From NCBI GenBank assembly GCA_030529845.1, contig JAUMWB010000004.1:295619-359618 (forward strand): 64,000 bases of DNA, in the 5' to 3' direction. Under the pieces are notes generated by a model. The model was not told where the DNA came from. It worked only from the letters and a program-made list of their open reading frames with translations, and did not search any database. The stretch comes from Rothia sp. (in: high G+C Gram-positive bacteria). Its GTDB lineage: Bacteria > Actinomycetota > Actinomycetes > Actinomycetales > Micrococcaceae. This document shows positions 1-14,728 of this stretch, piece by piece. Position 1 is the stretch's first letter; every line of letters starts with the position of its first letter. Position numbers and translations under genes: made by a program.

Positions 1-716
1 TCGAGGTACTTTTCCATGAGGTCTTCAGAGGCTTCTGCTACGTTTTCAACGAGCTCGGCACGGTACTGCTCTGCCTTTTCCTGCAGGTCAGCGGGGATTT
101 CCTGGATTTCGTAGGAAGCACCCATGGTAACGTCACCCTTGGCATCGCCGGGCCAGACGTAGGCCTGCATGGTGAGCAGGTCAACGACGCCGATGAAGTC
201 GTTTTCAGCGCCGATGGGCAGCTGCATAACGAGGGGCTTAGCGCCAAGACGCTTGACGATGGTGTCTACGGTGAAGTAGAAGTCTGCACCCAGTTTGTCC
301 ATCTTGTTGACGAAGCAGATGCGGGGAACTTCGTACTTGTCAGCCTGGCGCCAAACGGTTTCAGACTGGGGCTCAACGCCTTCCTTGCCGTCGAACACTG
401 CAACAGCGCCGTCGAGGACGCGCAGTGAACGCTCAACTTCAACGGTGAAGTCAACGTGGCCGGGGGTGTCGATGATGTTGATCTGGTTGTTCTTCCAGAA
501 GCAGGTGGTTGCCGCGGAGGTAATGGTAATACCGCGTTCCTGTTCCTGAGCCATCCAGTCCATAGTGGACGCACCGTCGTGGGTTTCACCGATCTTGTGG
601 TTGATACCGGTGTAGAAGAGGATGCGTTCGGTGGTGGTGGTCTTACCGGCGTCAATGTGCGCCATAATACCGATGTTGCGGACCTTATTCAGGTCGGTAA
701 GCACGTCTAGTGCCAC
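1..716 (-). CDS. fusA: Elongation factor G, N-terminal part (cut by window edge)
   Basis: Translocation GTPase of the ribosome. The visible 238 codons hold the start of the GTPase domain: a P-loop ([12 protein letters not shown]), the DTPGH switch II motif and the NKMD guanine-specificity motif. The start is a GTG at 714-716 with an AGGGAGA Shine-Dalgarno just upstream, giving [17 protein letters not shown]; no ATG fits as well. The rest of the gene lies beyond the left edge. It follows rpsG by about 70 bp on the same strand, the usual rpsL-rpsG-fusA str operon. Nothing odd is seen in the part present. Confidence 0.97.
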   Translation of the reverse strand, partial: MALDVLTDLNKVRNIGIMAHIDAGKTTTTERILFYTGINHKIGETHDGASTMDWMAQEQERGITITSAATTCFWKNNQINIIDTPGHVDFTVEVERSLRVLDGAVAVFDGKEGVEPQSETVWRQADKYEVPRICFVNKMDKLGADFYFTVDTIVKRLGAKPLVMQLPIGAENDFIGVVDLLTMQAYVWPGDAKGDVTMGASYEIQEIPADLQEKAEQYRAELVENVAEASEDLMEKYL

Positions 717-790
717 TTTGTTCTCCCTTGTGAGAAACTCCGAAAGCCTGCCGCTATGTACGTATGTAATAACGGCAGGCTACGAAGAAA

Positions 791-1261
791 TTACCAGCGG
801 TAGTGTGCGAAGGCCTTGTTGGACTCGGCCATCTTGTGAGTGTCTTCGCGACGCTTCACAGCGGCACCGAGACCGTTGGATGCATCCAGGATCTCGTTCA
901 TGAGACGCTCGGTCATGGTCTTCTCGCGGCGGAGCTTTGAGAAGCCAACGAGCCAGCGCAGGGCCAGAGCGGTTGCGCGGCCTGCACGAACTTCGACGGG
1001 GACCTGGTAGGTCGCGCCGCCAACGCGGCGTGAGCGAACCTCGAGTGAAGGCTTGACGTTGTCCATTGCCTTCTTGAGGGTTACTACGGGGTCTGCGCCG
1101 GTCTTCTGGGCAACGCCTTCGAGGGCACCGTAAACGATGCGCTCAGCGGTTGACTTCTTGCCGTCCAGCAGAACCTTGTTGATGAGCTGGGTAACCAGCG
1201 GTGAGCCGTAAACGGGGTCGTTTACGAGGGGACGCTTAGGAGCGGGACCCTTACGAGGCAT
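791..1261 (-). CDS. rpsG: 30S ribosomal protein S7
   Basis: Primary 16S rRNA-binding protein that nucleates the 30S head. The 156-residue product starts [10 protein letters not shown] and ends AFAHYRW, with the family-typical [22 protein letters not shown] stretch split over residues 15-37. Its length is usual for actinobacterial S7. The ATG overlaps the rpsL stop codon by one base (TAATG), so translation is probably coupled to rpsL. fusA follows downstream in the same operon. Confidence 0.98.
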   Translation of the reverse strand: MPRKGPAPKRPLVNDPVYGSPLVTQLINKVLLDGKKSTAERIVYGALEGVAQKTGADPVVTLKKAMDNVKPSLEVRSRRVGGATYQVPVEVRAGRATALALRWLVGFSKLRREKTMTERLMNEILDASNGLGAAVKRREDTHKMAESNKAFAHYRW

Positions 1262-1635
1262 TACTTCTTCTCCTTCTTTGCGCCGTAGCGTGAACGAGCC
1301 TGACCGCGGCCCTTAACGCCCTGGGTATCCAGTGCGCCACGTACAATCTTGTAACGAACACCGGGGAGGTCCTTCACACGACCACCGCGAACGAGCACGA
1401 TGGAGTGTTCCTGAAGGTTGTGGCCCTCACCGGGGATGTATGCGGTAACCTCGACGCCGCCGTTGAGCTTAACACGTGCGACCTTACGCAGTGCTGAGTT
1501 CGGCTTCTTCGGGGTGGTGGTGTATACACGGGTGCATACGCCACGCTTCATGGGGTTGCCCTTAAGTGCGGGCGCCTTGGTCTTAACGACCTTGGGTGCA
1601 CGGCCCTTACGGACCAACTGCTGAATTGTAGGCAC
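1261..1635 (-). CDS. rpsL: 30S ribosomal protein S12
   Basis: Decoding-centre protein of the small subunit. The 124-residue product has the conserved [11 protein letters not shown] segment and the [11 protein letters not shown] / [11 protein letters not shown] segments. Both lysines whose substitution classically gives streptomycin resistance (equivalents of K43 and K88) are wild type. The start is a GTG at 1633-1635 behind an ACGGAG Shine-Dalgarno. It is the first gene of the str operon and overlaps rpsG by one base. Confidence 0.98.
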   Translation of the reverse strand: MPTIQQLVRKGRAPKVVKTKAPALKGNPMKRGVCTRVYTTTPKKPNSALRKVARVKLNGGVEVTAYIPGEGHNLQEHSIVLVRGGRVKDLPGVRYKIVRGALDTQGVKGRGQARSRYGAKKEKK

Positions 1636-2009
1636 TTGTTCTCCGTTTGGTATCGGTGGCCCCGTTAGGAGCTACCGGTTTACTTGCCTTCTGTCACTTG
1701 GGATAAGCGCAAAAGAAAATCTCTTTGACTTAGCAGGAGCCCAGACACAACAAAAAATGGCATTTAGGCCTCAAGATCGCTGGTCGGGCTAGGTGCCCGG
1801 GCGAACAAAGCCAAAGGACGGTGTCCATTCTGCCATTGGTTCTTATGTACTGCTCAGAACGTGTCTGTGCGGGCAGTAAATACTACTGCTAAGTACTCCA
1901 GGTACTACTCTAGCCGGTTGGGAGAGCTTAATCTACCCCCTGCCCAGCTCTGAGGCAGCTTTAAGCCTTTAAAGCTGGTGATGTCGGGCACTTAAGGCTT
2001 AAATATCAA
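1636..2009. other. Intergenic region upstream of the str operon
   Basis: No credible gene is visible. This stretch must carry the rpsL promoter (minus strand), but I could not pick a convincing -35/-10 pair. A repetitive patch of TTAAG/CTTTAA words near 1961-2003 adjoins the ceramidase terminator. Confidence 0.5.
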
Positions 2010-2057
2010 GGACGCCGGTGCCCCCTCCCCTGCTTCGGGAGGGGGGCACCGGCGTCC
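2010..2057 (-). terminator. Strong hairpin terminator after the ceramidase gene
   Basis: Arms of about 20 bases (GGACGCCGGTGCCCCCTCCC and its complement with one extra G) close over a TGCTTC loop. On the minus strand the stem is followed by TTGATATTT. It lies 15 bases past the ceramidase stop. The stem is closed by GGACGCC/GGCGTCC, a word repeated through the window. Confidence 0.75.
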
Positions 2058-2072
2058 GCACCCTGCATGAAA

Positions 2073-4163
2073 CTAGCTGACAGTGAAGTTTCGAGTGGCC
2101 CCGGTGAAGGGGGTGATAGTACCAACCCCGTTCTTGGAGTCCCCGTGGTAGAGAATCCGGTAGGTACCGGGAAGCGCATCAGCGGGAATCTGCCATTCGA
2201 TGGTTACGCGGGACTGGGCTGCCAGATGGCGTTTCCAGTGGAAGCGGGTGGCCGGGTCGTTATCTCCGGCAACAGTGACCCACTGGTTCCCCTCAAGCCG
2301 CTGCACTTCCAGGTAACTGGAGTTAAGCTGCTGGTCATTGTTCGGGTGAGCTCCCACAAAAAGGGCGCTAACGGTTGAGCCGCGAGCCGTATTGGCAGGC
2401 TGGGTGAGCACCTTGCCATAGTGATGGCCCGCGCCGGGCAGGTCGTACCAGACCTTACCCACTGCACTCTTCATGGGGGTGCGCACGGTGGGCTTATCGC
2501 CCAGCGGCAGCTCCGTGCCATCGCGGAGGGAAGTCGCCACTGTGTTGAGGGTCTGACGGAAGGCCCCCATGGTGTTGATACCAAAGACGGTGGCCCCACC
2601 CTCGTACTGCTGAGAAAGATATTCCTGCGGGGTGCTCACATAGTGACTGTAGGCGTTGGTGTAGCCCTGCACGATAATCTGCGACTCGTCAACGCCCAGC
2701 AGGGCTGCCATATCCTGGCGGTACTGTACACCCACAGCCCCGTTGTGTTCACCGGGCATACCTAGTAGGTAATAGTTACCAAAGCGCATCACCTGCACGG
2801 GTAGCTTCTGCTGCACCTTCCCGTGGACGGCAAGCAGGTTAGCCTTGGGGTACTGGCAGGCGGTTAGATCAGCGGACGAACTGTAGGCTAGCCAGTTGAA
2901 GTCGCTCCAGACCTTGTTCGCGTTAGCCCCTTCATTGAAGCCTGCCGCACCGGGGCCGTCCTCCACACTGCCGGCTGCGAAGGGGGCACCCAGCGAGGCG
3001 TTACAGGTGGAACCTGCATAGCCGGTGCCCGTCCACCGGGCATCCACCTGCACCTTGGAGAAATCTACATACGTAATGCGGGAATCCAGCCCCTGCCCCA
3101 CCGGGGTACCGGCGCTGGCAAGCTGGGTGCGGACGGCGTCCGCCTGCTTGGTTCCCTGAATCTCAAGGTTGGTGAACATGTCGTCAGTGGGGCCCATGCC
3201 CGGTTGCAGCAGGGTATTGGGTGAGACGTCACCGGTGTTGCTGTTGGCAAAGGCCGCGATGAAGGCATCGTCCTCGGAACCCGCGTTGAGGCTCACCCCG
3301 TGATCGACAGTTTCGAGCAGGTACTGGGCGTAGCCCTTGTTATCGGATGAGACCAGGGTGTTTTTGTTGGTGAGGGAGGTGGGGTGGATAGCAAACCAGT
3401 TGAGGACGGCCCGGGTCACCCCGTCGTGCTCAAATCGGAAGGTGGTGCTGGTAGGGTCCACCCCGTCGATCAGCGCATCGGTAAGGTTGGCGGGGTCCTG
3501 CTCCAGGGCTACCGCCGAGCGGTTGACGCCCACACCGGTGAGCTGGCTGCTGGAGACCGTTACATTACCGGGGGCAAGGTCAGCCAGCGCCTCGCGGATA
3601 GCCTGCATAGACCCGTTGACCTGGTTGTTAAAGGTGGGCTCATTGAAGCCCAGGGTTGTCAGGTTGTAAAGCACGTCCTTACTCACACCGCCAGGGGTGG
3701 CGTGGCTGTGGGAGGCCGTGACCATGATGTTGGCTTCGGTGAACTCGGGGCCGAGCTCTGCCTGAATTCGGGCTACTAGCTCAGCCCGGATGCTGTTCCA
3801 GGCGCTCAGAGCATCAAGCACCACGATGAGGTTACGGGAGCCGCTAGCAGGGTCAATGACCACGAAGGCGCGGGCATACTGGCGGGTATGAATACCCGAG
3901 CCCTTCTGGGTGTTAGTACCGTAGCCCACGAAGGCCACCTCGGCGACCTCACCGGTAATGTCGGCGACTCCCGCTCCTACCAGGTAGGGGTTATCAGCGG
4001 TGGGCTGGGTGGAGTTCACCAGCTGGGCCAGGTTCTGGGCGTTAACGCTGGCCGGGGTCAGCTCCGCTATAGCCTGGGACGGTATCAGGTAGGCTCCGGC
4101 GGCTAAAGACAGGGCAGCCCCAAAGACGCCAAGTTTGACCCCAACATGTCGTGATAGTTTCAT
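2073..4163 (-). CDS. Secreted neutral ceramidase
   Basis: Predicted to hydrolyse ceramide to sphingosine and fatty acid outside the cell. The 696-residue protein opens with a signal peptide (MKLSRHVGVK, hydrophobic core LGVFGAALSLAAGAYL, likely cleaved near residue 33). Family hallmarks are the GDVSPN hexapeptide at 311-316 with the expected nucleophile Ser314, the likely zinc ligands in SHSHATP (151-157) and WFAIHPTS (256-263), and a C-terminal beta-sandwich-like domain from about residue 530. Length matches bacterial neutral ceramidases. The start ATG at 4163 follows a GAGGGT Shine-Dalgarno. It is a single-gene unit between the rpoC and rpsL blocks with its own terminator. Substrate is inferred from the family; no host or lipid context is visible nearby. 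Confidence 0.9.
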   Translation of the reverse strand: MKLSRHVGVKLGVFGAALSLAAGAYLIPSQAIAELTPASVNAQNLAQLVNSTQPTADNPYLVGAGVADITGEVAEVAFVGYGTNTQKGSGIHTRQYARAFVVIDPASGSRNLIVVLDALSAWNSIRAELVARIQAELGPEFTEANIMVTASHSHATPGGVSKDVLYNLTTLGFNEPTFNNQVNGSMQAIREALADLAPGNVTVSSSQLTGVGVNRSAVALEQDPANLTDALIDGVDPTSTTFRFEHDGVTRAVLNWFAIHPTSLTNKNTLVSSDNKGYAQYLLETVDHGVSLNAGSEDDAFIAAFANSNTGDVSPNTLLQPGMGPTDDMFTNLEIQGTKQADAVRTQLASAGTPVGQGLDSRITYVDFSKVQVDARWTGTGYAGSTCNASLGAPFAAGSVEDGPGAAGFNEGANANKVWSDFNWLAYSSSADLTACQYPKANLLAVHGKVQQKLPVQVMRFGNYYLLGMPGEHNGAVGVQYRQDMAALLGVDESQIIVQGYTNAYSHYVSTPQEYLSQQYEGGATVFGINTMGAFRQTLNTVATSLRDGTELPLGDKPTVRTPMKSAVGKVWYDLPGAGHHYGKVLTQPANTARGSTVSALFVGAHPNNDQQLNSSYLEVQRLEGNQWVTVAGDNDPATRFHWKRHLAAQSRVTIEWQIPADALPGTYRILYHGDSKNGVGTITPFTGATRNFTVS

Positions 4164-4316
4164 TCAACCCTCAAAGCGTGCGAAAGGTGAGCAGCTGAGA
4201 CCGCTCAGGTGTACTCAAATAAGCCTACCGATGAGACGGCCATCTAGCTAGCTAGGCTTACCCAGCGATTCGTGGTAGAACGGAAGAGCTTTACATCGTA
4301 GATAAAGGACGGCCCC

Positions 4317-5221
4317 GTGAGCACACCCCAAGAGTCATACCTGGTCGGGTTGCTGGGCAGCGGTATTACAGCTTCCTTGACTCCCCGCTGCACGAGTTTG
4401 CGGCCGATCGAGCGGGACTGCGATATCTTTACCGTCCCATTGACCTTGATGCTTTAGGCCCTAGCCGGCGGACAGCTGGCGCCCTGCCCATCGGTGAGCT
4501 CCTACACTGGGGCTTTGATTTTGGCTTCAACGCTTTCAACATCACCTTTCCCTACAAGCAAGCAGTACTTGAGCACCTGGATGAGGTATCGGACGCCGCT
4601 GCCCGCCTGGGGGCTGTCAATACGGTGGTAGCACAAGAAGGTAGGCTCCGGGGCTATAACACCGATGTCAGTGGTTTTGCCTCGGCTCTAAGTCAGGGCC
4701 TTGAGCCTACCCCCGGTGAGCTGAGGGTGGTCACCCAGCTGGGTGTGGGTGGTGCGGGGTCTGCCACCGCAGCTGCCCTCCTCAACCTAGGAACTAGAAC
4801 GCTCAATCTATTTGACCTAGATGCTCAAAGAGCTATAGCCAAAGCCCAGCAGCTGGCCGAGCTCTACCCGGGCGCGACCGTCCGCGCCGTCACCAAAGCC
4901 GAGCTTGCTGAAGCCCTTGCCGCCTCAACCGGCCTGGTCAACGCTACCCCCATCGGCATGCACCACCACCCCGGCGCTCCCCTACCCCTGGGCTATCTGC
5001 ACCCACAACTCTGGGTCTTCGACGTCATCTACCTACCGCAAAAAACCCTGCTGATACAGAAAGCCCGTTCTATAGGGTGCAGGGTACTACCCGGCGGGCT
5101 CATGGCAGTGGGACAGGCAGCCGATGCCTTTGAACTCATCACCGGCCTGAGCCCAGACAGGGCAGAACTCCTTACTCACTTCAAAAGGCTCCTGGCAGCA
5201 CAGGGCAACCAGCTCACCTAA
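4317..5221 (+). pseudogene. aroE: Shikimate/quinate dehydrogenase gene with a frameshift
   Basis: The complete family sequence is present but in two frames. Frame one starts at GTG 4317 (Shine-Dalgarno AAAGGA) with SYLVGLLGSGITASLTP. Frame two resumes at about 4385 with PLHEFAADRAGLRYLYRP and runs to the stop at 5221. One missing C in the CCCC run at 4383-4386 accounts for the break; the first frame stops soon after. Frame two holds the catalytic-lysine motif NITFPYKQ, NTDVSGF, a GVGGAGSATA nucleotide-binding loop and NATPIGM. An acidic LFDLD after the second Rossmann strand and overall resemblance to Corynebacterium QsuD suggest NAD use and quinate/shikimate activity. A frame-two start at GTG 4625 would lose the substrate-binding N-terminus. 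It may be a true pseudogene or a sequencing error. Confidence 0.85.
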
Positions 5222-5291
5222 GATTTCCCCGCAAACAGGCGCCCGTCCGTCCGCCTATTTCTTCGCGCAGACTAAACACCCACCTACAAGC

Positions 5292-5328
5292 AAGGCCCTC
5301 CCCCGCAGAAATGCGGGGAAGGGCCTTA
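5292..5328. terminator. Convergent terminator between aroE and rpoC
   Basis: AAGGCCCT and CCCGCA pair with TGCGGG and AGGGCCTT around a GAAA loop, between the 3' ends of two converging genes. It could serve both strands. Confidence 0.75.
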
Positions 5329-5354
5329 CCTATACCGGGCTAACGGCGGACGGT

Positions 5355-9245
<3,891 letters not shown>

Positions 9246-9301
9246 TTGGTCCTTATCTCTTTCCTAGTGTTTTGAAGTCTTGTTCGAACAGATGGGAGGG
9301 T

Positions 9302-12300
9302 TTAGACCTCTTCGACAGAGCTAGGCTCTGCGTGGGACAGGTCGATGCCCAGGTCATCTGCTGCTCGGAAGCCTTCGTCTTCTACATCGCGCATTTCGAT
9401 GGTCTTACCGTCGGTTGAGAGAACCTCAACGTTCAGGCAGAGGGACTGCATTTCCTTGATCAAGACCTTGAAGGACTCGGGCACACCGGGTTCGGGGATG
9501 TTCTCGCCCTTGACGATGGCTTCGTAGACCTTCACGCGGCCGTGAACGTCGTCAGACTTGACGGTCAGGATTTCCTGCAGGGTGTAGGCGGCACCGTATG
9601 CTTCCAGTGCCCACACTTCCATTTCACCGAAGCGCTGGCCACCGAACTGGGCCTTACCGCCCAGGGGCTGCTGGGTGATCATGGAGTAGGGGCCGGTGGA
9701 GCGTGCGTGGATCTTGTCGTCGACCAGGTGGTGCAGCTTCAGGATGTACTGGTAGCCAACGGATACCGGCTCGGGGAAGGGCTCGCCGGAGCGGCCATCG
9801 AGCAGGCGGGCCTTACCTGAGCGGTTGATCAGGCGGTCGCCGTCGCGGTTGGGGTTAGCGTGGTCCAGCAGCTCGAAGAGTTCCTCTTCGCCGGCACCGT
9901 CGAACACGGGGGTTGCGACGTTGGTGGGGCCGGTTTCCTTGGGGAAGTTGTGGAGCTTGTCGAGCCAGGCGGGGTTACCTTCGACCTTCCAGCCCTGCTT
10001 GGCTAGCCAGCCGGTGTGAACTTCGAGTACCTGACCGATGTTCATACGACCGGGGACGCCCAGCGGGTTGAGGATGATGTCAACGGGGGTACCGTCTTCC
10101 ATGAAGGGCATGTCCTCGATGGGGAGGATCTTGGTAATAACACCCTTGTTACCGTGGCGGCCTGCCAGCTTATCGCCGACGGTGATCTTACGCTTCTGGG
10201 CAACGTAGACGCGCACCAGCTGGTTAACGCCGCTGGGCAGGTCTTCGTCATCAGTTTCGCGGTCAAAGATACGGACGCCGATAACGGTACCGGATTCACC
10301 GTGGGGAACCTTGAGGGAGGTGTCGCGAACTTCGCGGGACTTCTCACCGAAGATGGCGCGCAGCAGGCGCTCTTCGGGGGTCAGTTCGGTTTCGCCCTTG
10401 GGGGTGACCTTACCGACCAGGATGTCGCCGGCCTCAACCTCGGCACCGATGTGGATGATGCCGCGCTCGTCGAGGGCTGAGAGCACCTCTTCGGAGACGT
10501 TGGGGATGTCGCGAGTAATCTCTTCAGCACCCAGCTTGGTGTCGCGGGCGTCGATTTCGTGCTCTTCAATGTGGATTGAGGTGAGCACGTCATCGGAGAT
10601 CATGCGCTGGGACAGGATGATGCCGTCCTCGAAGTTGAAGCCTTCCCATGACATGTAAGCCACGAGCAGGTTCTTACCGAGTGCCAGCTCGCCCTTATCG
10701 GTGGAGGGGCCGTCGGCAATCAGGCTACGCTCTTCAACGCGGTCGCCCACCTTGACCACAACGCGGTGGTTGTAGCAGTTACCGGGGTTGGAGCGCTGGA
10801 ACTTGAGGATGGGGTAGGAGGTGGTGGTGCCATCGTCGTTACGAACGACTACCAGGTCAGCGGAGACCTCAGAGACCACACCGGCCTTCTTAGCAACGAC
10901 GGAGTCACCGGAGTCAAGAGCTGCGTAGCGCTCCATACCGGTACCAACGACGGGTGCTTCTGATTCGAGCAGGGGAACGGCCTGACGCTGCATGTTAGCA
11001 CCCATCAGTGCTCGGTTAGCGTCGTCGTGTTCCAGGTAGGGAATCAGGGCGGTTGCCACAGACACCATCTGGCGGGGGGAGACGTCCATGAACTCAATCT
11101 CGGAGGCGTCTACCAGCACAGCTTCGCCAGAACCGTCGCCTGCACGGCAGAGGACCTGCTCTTCGGCGAAGGTCATGTCTGCGTTCAGGGGCGCGTTAGC
11201 CTGAGCGATGGTGTTGCCCTTTTCGTCATCGGCAGTGAGGTACTTGACCTCGTCGGTGACCTGACCGTTCTTGACGATACGGTAGGGGGTCTCGATGAAA
11301 CCGAAGGGGTTGATGCGGGCGTAGGTTGCCAGCGAGCCGATCAGACCGATGTTGGGGCCTTCAGGGGTTTCGATGGGGCACATACGGCCGTAGTGGGAGG
11401 GGTGCACGTCTCGCACTTCCATGCCTGCGCGGTCACGGGAGAGACCACCGGGGCCCAGAGCGGAGAGACGACGCTTGTGGGTCAGACCTGCCAGCGGGTT
11501 GTTCTGATCCATGAACTGGGAGAGCTGGGAGGTGCCGAAGAATTCCTTGATGGAGGCAACCACGGGGCGGATGTTGATCAGGGTCTGAGGGGTGATGGCC
11601 TCGACGTCCTGGGTGGTCATACGCTCGCGAACGACGCGCTCCATGCGGGACAGACCGGTGCGGATCTGGTTCTCGATCAGTTCGCCCACGGCGCGGATGC
11701 GGCGGTTACCGAAGTGGTCGATGTCGTCAACGTCAACGCGGATGTCGACTTCCTGGCCGTCGCGGATGCCCTTGATGCTGGTGCCACCTGCGTGCAGGGT
11801 GACCAGGTAACGGATCATGGCTGCGATGTCGTCCTGGGACAGCACTGATGCTGAGGGGTCGTTGACGGGGGTGTCGATACCGAGCTTGCGGTTGACCTTG
11901 TAGCGGCCGACCTTTGCCAGGTCGTAGCGACGGGGGGTGAAGTACATGTTGTCCAGCAGGTTCTGGGCAGCATCAACCGTCGGGGGTTCGCCCGGGCGCA
12001 GCTTGCGGTAGATGTCAAGCAGGGCCTCTTCGCGGGTCTGGACGGTGTCCTTCTCGAGGGTGGCGCGAATGGAGTCAAATTCACCGAATTCAGCCAAAAT
12101 CTTGGCTTCGCTCCAGCCCAGGGCCTTGAGCAGGGTGGTGACGGACTGCTTACGGCGGCGGTCCAGACGGACGCCTACCTGGTCACGCTTATCGATTTCG
12201 AGTTCGAACCAGGCACCGCGGGAGGGGATAATCTTCGCGGTGTAGATGTCCTTATCGGAGGTGCGGTCGGCGGTCTTTTCGAAGTAGGCACCGGGTGAGC

Positions 12301-12802
12301 GAACCAGCTGGGAAACAACGACGCGCTCGGAGCCGTTGATCACAAAGGTGCCGGATTCGGTCATCAGGGGGAAGTCACCCATGAACACGGTCTGCTGCTT
12401 GATTTCGCCCGTGTTGTTGTTCATGAATTCGGCCTTGACGTACAGGGGAGCTGCGTAGGTCGCATCGCGATCCTTGCACTCTTCCATGGTGTACTTGGGG
12501 TCGGCGAATTCGGGATCGGAGAAGGACAGGGACATGGTGCCCTGGAAGTCTTCGATCGGGGAGATTTCTTCGAAGATGTCGGCAAGACCTGAGGTCTGGC
12601 TGACGGAGGTATCGCCGGTTTCTGCTGCTACAGCGGCTTTGGCTGCCCAGCGTTCGTTACCGACGAGCTGATCAAAGCTGTCGAGCTGGAGCGCGAGCAG
12701 GTTAGGTACCTGCAGGGGCTCAGCAATTTTTGCGAATGAGATTCGGCGCTGCGAACCTACGCCGTTAGCGGCTTCAGTGTTAGAGGTGCTCGAGGCGACC
12801 AA
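9302..12802 (-). CDS. rpoB: RNA polymerase beta subunit
   Basis: Catalytic subunit of RNA polymerase, 1166 residues. The rifampicin-binding cluster begins [10 protein letters not shown] at about 424-433 and continues [13 protein letters not shown]; it looks wild type. The start is TTG at 12800-12802 with GGAAGGAT eight bases upstream; actinobacterial rpoB genes, including that of M. tuberculosis, also use TTG. It is co-transcribed with rpoC. The rplJL pair that usually precedes it lies about 32 kb away in this window. Confidence 0.99.
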   Translation of the reverse strand: MVASSTSNTEAANGVGSQRRISFAKIAEPLQVPNLLALQLDSFDQLVGNERWAAKAAVAAETGDTSVSQTSGLADIFEEISPIEDFQGTMSLSFSDPEFADPKYTMEECKDRDATYAAPLYVKAEFMNNNTGEIKQQTVFMGDFPLMTESGTFVINGSERVVVSQLVRSPGAYFEKTADRTSDKDIYTAKIIPSRGAWFELEIDKRDQVGVRLDRRRKQSVTTLLKALGWSEAKILAEFGEFDSIRATLEKDTVQTREEALLDIYRKLRPGEPPTVDAAQNLLDNMYFTPRRYDLAKVGRYKVNRKLGIDTPVNDPSASVLSQDDIAAMIRYLVTLHAGGTSIKGIRDGQEVDIRVDVDDIDHFGNRRIRAVGELIENQIRTGLSRMERVVRERMTTQDVEAITPQTLINIRPVVASIKEFFGTSQLSQFMDQNNPLAGLTHKRRLSALGPGGLSRDRAGMEVRDVHPSHYGRMCPIETPEGPNIGLIGSLATYARINPFGFIETPYRIVKNGQVTDEVKYLTADDEKGNTIAQANAPLNADMTFAEEQVLCRAGDGSGEAVLVDASEIEFMDVSPRQMVSVATALIPYLEHDDANRALMGANMQRQAVPLLESEAPVVGTGMERYAALDSGDSVVAKKAGVVSEVSADLVVVRNDDGTTTSYPILKFQRSNPGNCYNHRVVVKVGDRVEERSLIADGPSTDKGELALGKNLLVAYMSWEGFNFEDGIILSQRMISDDVLTSIHIEEHEIDARDTKLGAEEITRDIPNVSEEVLSALDERGIIHIGAEVEAGDILVGKVTPKGETELTPEERLLRAIFGEKSREVRDTSLKVPHGESGTVIGVRIFDRETDDEDLPSGVNQLVRVYVAQKRKITVGDKLAGRHGNKGVITKILPIEDMPFMEDGTPVDIILNPLGVPGRMNIGQVLEVHTGWLAKQGWKVEGNPAWLDKLHNFPKETGPTNVATPVFDGAGEEELFELLDHANPNRDGDRLINRSGKARLLDGRSGEPFPEPVSVGYQYILKLHHLVDDKIHARSTGPYSMITQQPLGGKAQFGGQRFGEMEVWALEAYGAAYTLQEILTVKSDDVHGRVKVYEAIVKGENIPEPGVPESFKVLIKEMQSLCLNVEVLSTDGKTIEMRDVEDEGFRAADDLGIDLSHAEPSSVEEV

Positions 12803-13010
12803 GATTGGATCCTTCCACAGACATGTCTGTTCGTACCCGCTCCCCCACCAGGGGCGGTACGCTCAAGGACCCGTTGAAGAGGCAAACTAGCCTGTCATAG
12901 CACCTGTGCCGTGCTGGGTAGTGGCTAGATTGATGTTCGAGGGTACTGGGGCGTACTTAAAACCTGTTACAACCTGCCCACCGCTATATGAAGGCACAGA
13001 AGATTAGGGA

Positions 13011-13047
13011 AGCGCAAATATTCATGCTACAGCAAAATATTTGCGCT
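13011..13047 (-). terminator. Hairpin after sdaA
   Basis: A perfect 12-base inverted repeat (AGCGCAAATATT / AATATTTGCGCT) with a 13-base loop lies about 40 bases past the sdaA stop. There is no clear T-run, so efficiency is uncertain. The 12803-13010 remainder is rpoB upstream DNA in which I see no confident promoter. Confidence 0.5.
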
Positions 13048-13084
13048 GTCTATACCCAATCTCCGCTCTTTTTGCAAACTCCGG

Positions 13085-14602
13085 TTAGCACTCCACCACA
13101 TTGACGGCCAGGCCGCCCATGGAGGTTTCCTTGTAGCGGTGCGACATATCTTCACCGGTCTGGCGCATGGTTTCAATGACCTGGTCCAGAGAGACTCGGT
13201 GGTGGCCGTCCCCTCGCAGGGCCATCTTAGCGGCGGTAACGGCATTGGAAGCTGCCATGGCATTACGCTCAATGCAGGGAATCTGCACCAGCCCACCGAC
13301 GGGGTCGCAGGTCAGCCCCAGATTGTGTTCCATAGCGATTTCGGCGGCATTTTCTACCTGCTCGTTGGTGCCGCCCATAACCTGGGCCAGGCCCGCAGCC
13401 GCCATAGAGGAGGCGGTGCCAACCTCACCCTGACAGCCCACTTCAGCGCCAGAGATTGAGGCCCGCTTCTTGTAAAGGGCACCGATGGAGGCAGCCGCTA
13501 AGAAAAAGTCAACGACAGCATCATCAATGACCTTTTGACCGCGGTGACGCACCGAGGGCACATAGTTGAGGGCGTAGTGCAGTACGGCGGGGATAATGCC
13601 GGAGGCCCCGTTGGTCGGGGCGGTGACGATACGGCCGCCAAAGGCGTTTTCCTCGTTGACAGCCAGAGCGATGAGGTTAACCCAGTCAATAGCGAACTCG
13701 GGTGACTTCTTAGGGTCTTCTGCCAGCAGGTCGCGGTGCCACTGGCCAGCACGGCAGCGCACTTTAAGCGGGCCGGGCAGGTAACCCATTCGCTCCAAAG
13801 ACGAGCCAATACATTCCTTCATGACCTGCCGAATATGCAAGATTCCGGCACGTACTTCGCTCTCGCTGCGCTCGGTCTTCTCGTTTTCCATCTTGAGCTG
13901 GGCGATGGACAGACCCGCACTATTGGCCATATCAAGGAGCTCTTCGCCCGACCCGAAGGGGTAAGGAGCCTTAGATAGCCCGGTGGAACCCGATGATTCT
14001 TCGTTTTCCTCAACGATGAATCCGCCGCCGATGGAGAAGTAGGTGCGCTCTAACAGCAGGCTCTCCCCCGCGTAGGCGGTGACCTTGATGCCGTTGGTGT
14101 GGCGGGGCAGCACAGTGAGCGGACGCAGGGTGATATCGGCTTCCCTGTAGGCCAGGACAGGCCCGCTCACCTTGGTTGCCTCTGGGCCGGGGGCACCGGG
14201 CTCGAAGGCTGCCGAGGGGTAGCCTGCCAGGGGCAGGGTACCGTCCACCTGGTTGCGGTCCATGAGGGCCTCAGCGGCAGCGATGTCGATGGTTTCGGGC
14301 ACGAAACCAGCCAGCCCTTTAATGGCTGCGCTCATGGTGCCGTGCCCGGCGCCGGTAGCAGCCAGGGAGCCGTAGAGGTCGATGTGAACCCGGGTGACGT
14401 CCTTGAGTGTGCCAGCATCAATCAGTTCAGCGATGAACCGGTTGGTGGCTCGCATGGGACCCACCGTGTGGGAGCTAGAAGGGCCAATACCGATGGAGAA
14501 CATCTCGAAGACGGAAATGTCGTAGTCCAGGGCTTCGGCTTTGGTTTGTGCTTCTGAGTGGGGTGGTTCAGAAAGATAATCGGGGGTGGCTGTTAGCTCC
14601 AT
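13085..14602 (-). CDS. sdaA: L-serine ammonia-lyase, iron-sulfur type
   Basis: Deaminates L-serine to pyruvate and ammonia in the cytosol. The single chain of 505 residues combines the beta domain ([11 protein letters not shown] at 40-50) and the catalytic alpha domain. Likely [4Fe-4S] ligands are Cys390 (GCQGEVG), Cys432 (CDPVGG) and Cys443 (IPCIERNA). The chain ends in Cys (VNVVEC), as in type-2 bacterial enzymes where the terminal cysteine caps the cluster. It is longer than E. coli SdaA because of about 25 extra N-terminal residues and small inserts. The ATG at 14602 has an AAAGGAG Shine-Dalgarno. It lies downstream of gcvP-gcvT, so the three can convert glycine via serine to pyruvate if GlyA is supplied elsewhere. 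Confidence 0.96.
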   Translation of the reverse strand: MELTATPDYLSEPPHSEAQTKAEALDYDISVFEMFSIGIGPSSSHTVGPMRATNRFIAELIDAGTLKDVTRVHIDLYGSLAATGAGHGTMSAAIKGLAGFVPETIDIAAAEALMDRNQVDGTLPLAGYPSAAFEPGAPGPEATKVSGPVLAYREADITLRPLTVLPRHTNGIKVTAYAGESLLLERTYFSIGGGFIVEENEESSGSTGLSKAPYPFGSGEELLDMANSAGLSIAQLKMENEKTERSESEVRAGILHIRQVMKECIGSSLERMGYLPGPLKVRCRAGQWHRDLLAEDPKKSPEFAIDWVNLIALAVNEENAFGGRIVTAPTNGASGIIPAVLHYALNYVPSVRHRGQKVIDDAVVDFFLAAASIGALYKKRASISGAEVGCQGEVGTASSMAAAGLAQVMGGTNEQVENAAEIAMEHNLGLTCDPVGGLVQIPCIERNAMAASNAVTAAKMALRGDGHHRVSLDQVIETMRQTGEDMSHRYKETSMGGLAVNVVEC

Positions 14603-14644
14603 AGGTGATGCTCCTTTGGGGTGTCAAGGGTTCCTAGGTCAGAA

Positions 14645-14708
14645 AGAACCCTGTGCTACCAACCGGCTTCCGACCGATTGTGGCGGGGTAACAGTAGCAC
14701 AGGGTTCT
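14645..14708 (-). terminator. Long hairpin between gcvT and sdaA
   Basis: A perfect 15-base inverted repeat (AGAACCCTGTGCTAC and complement) with a 34-base loop lies just past gcvT. Only about 42 bases separate it from the sdaA start and they offer little room for a promoter, so it is either a leaky or conditional terminator or a processing hairpin. Confidence 0.55.
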
Positions 14709-14728
14709 GATCGAGATGCGCTCGTGGC

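Noticed and set aside
11027-11848. 273-codon open frame antisense to rpoB
   Set aside because: Same reasoning; rpoB is complete in this interval.
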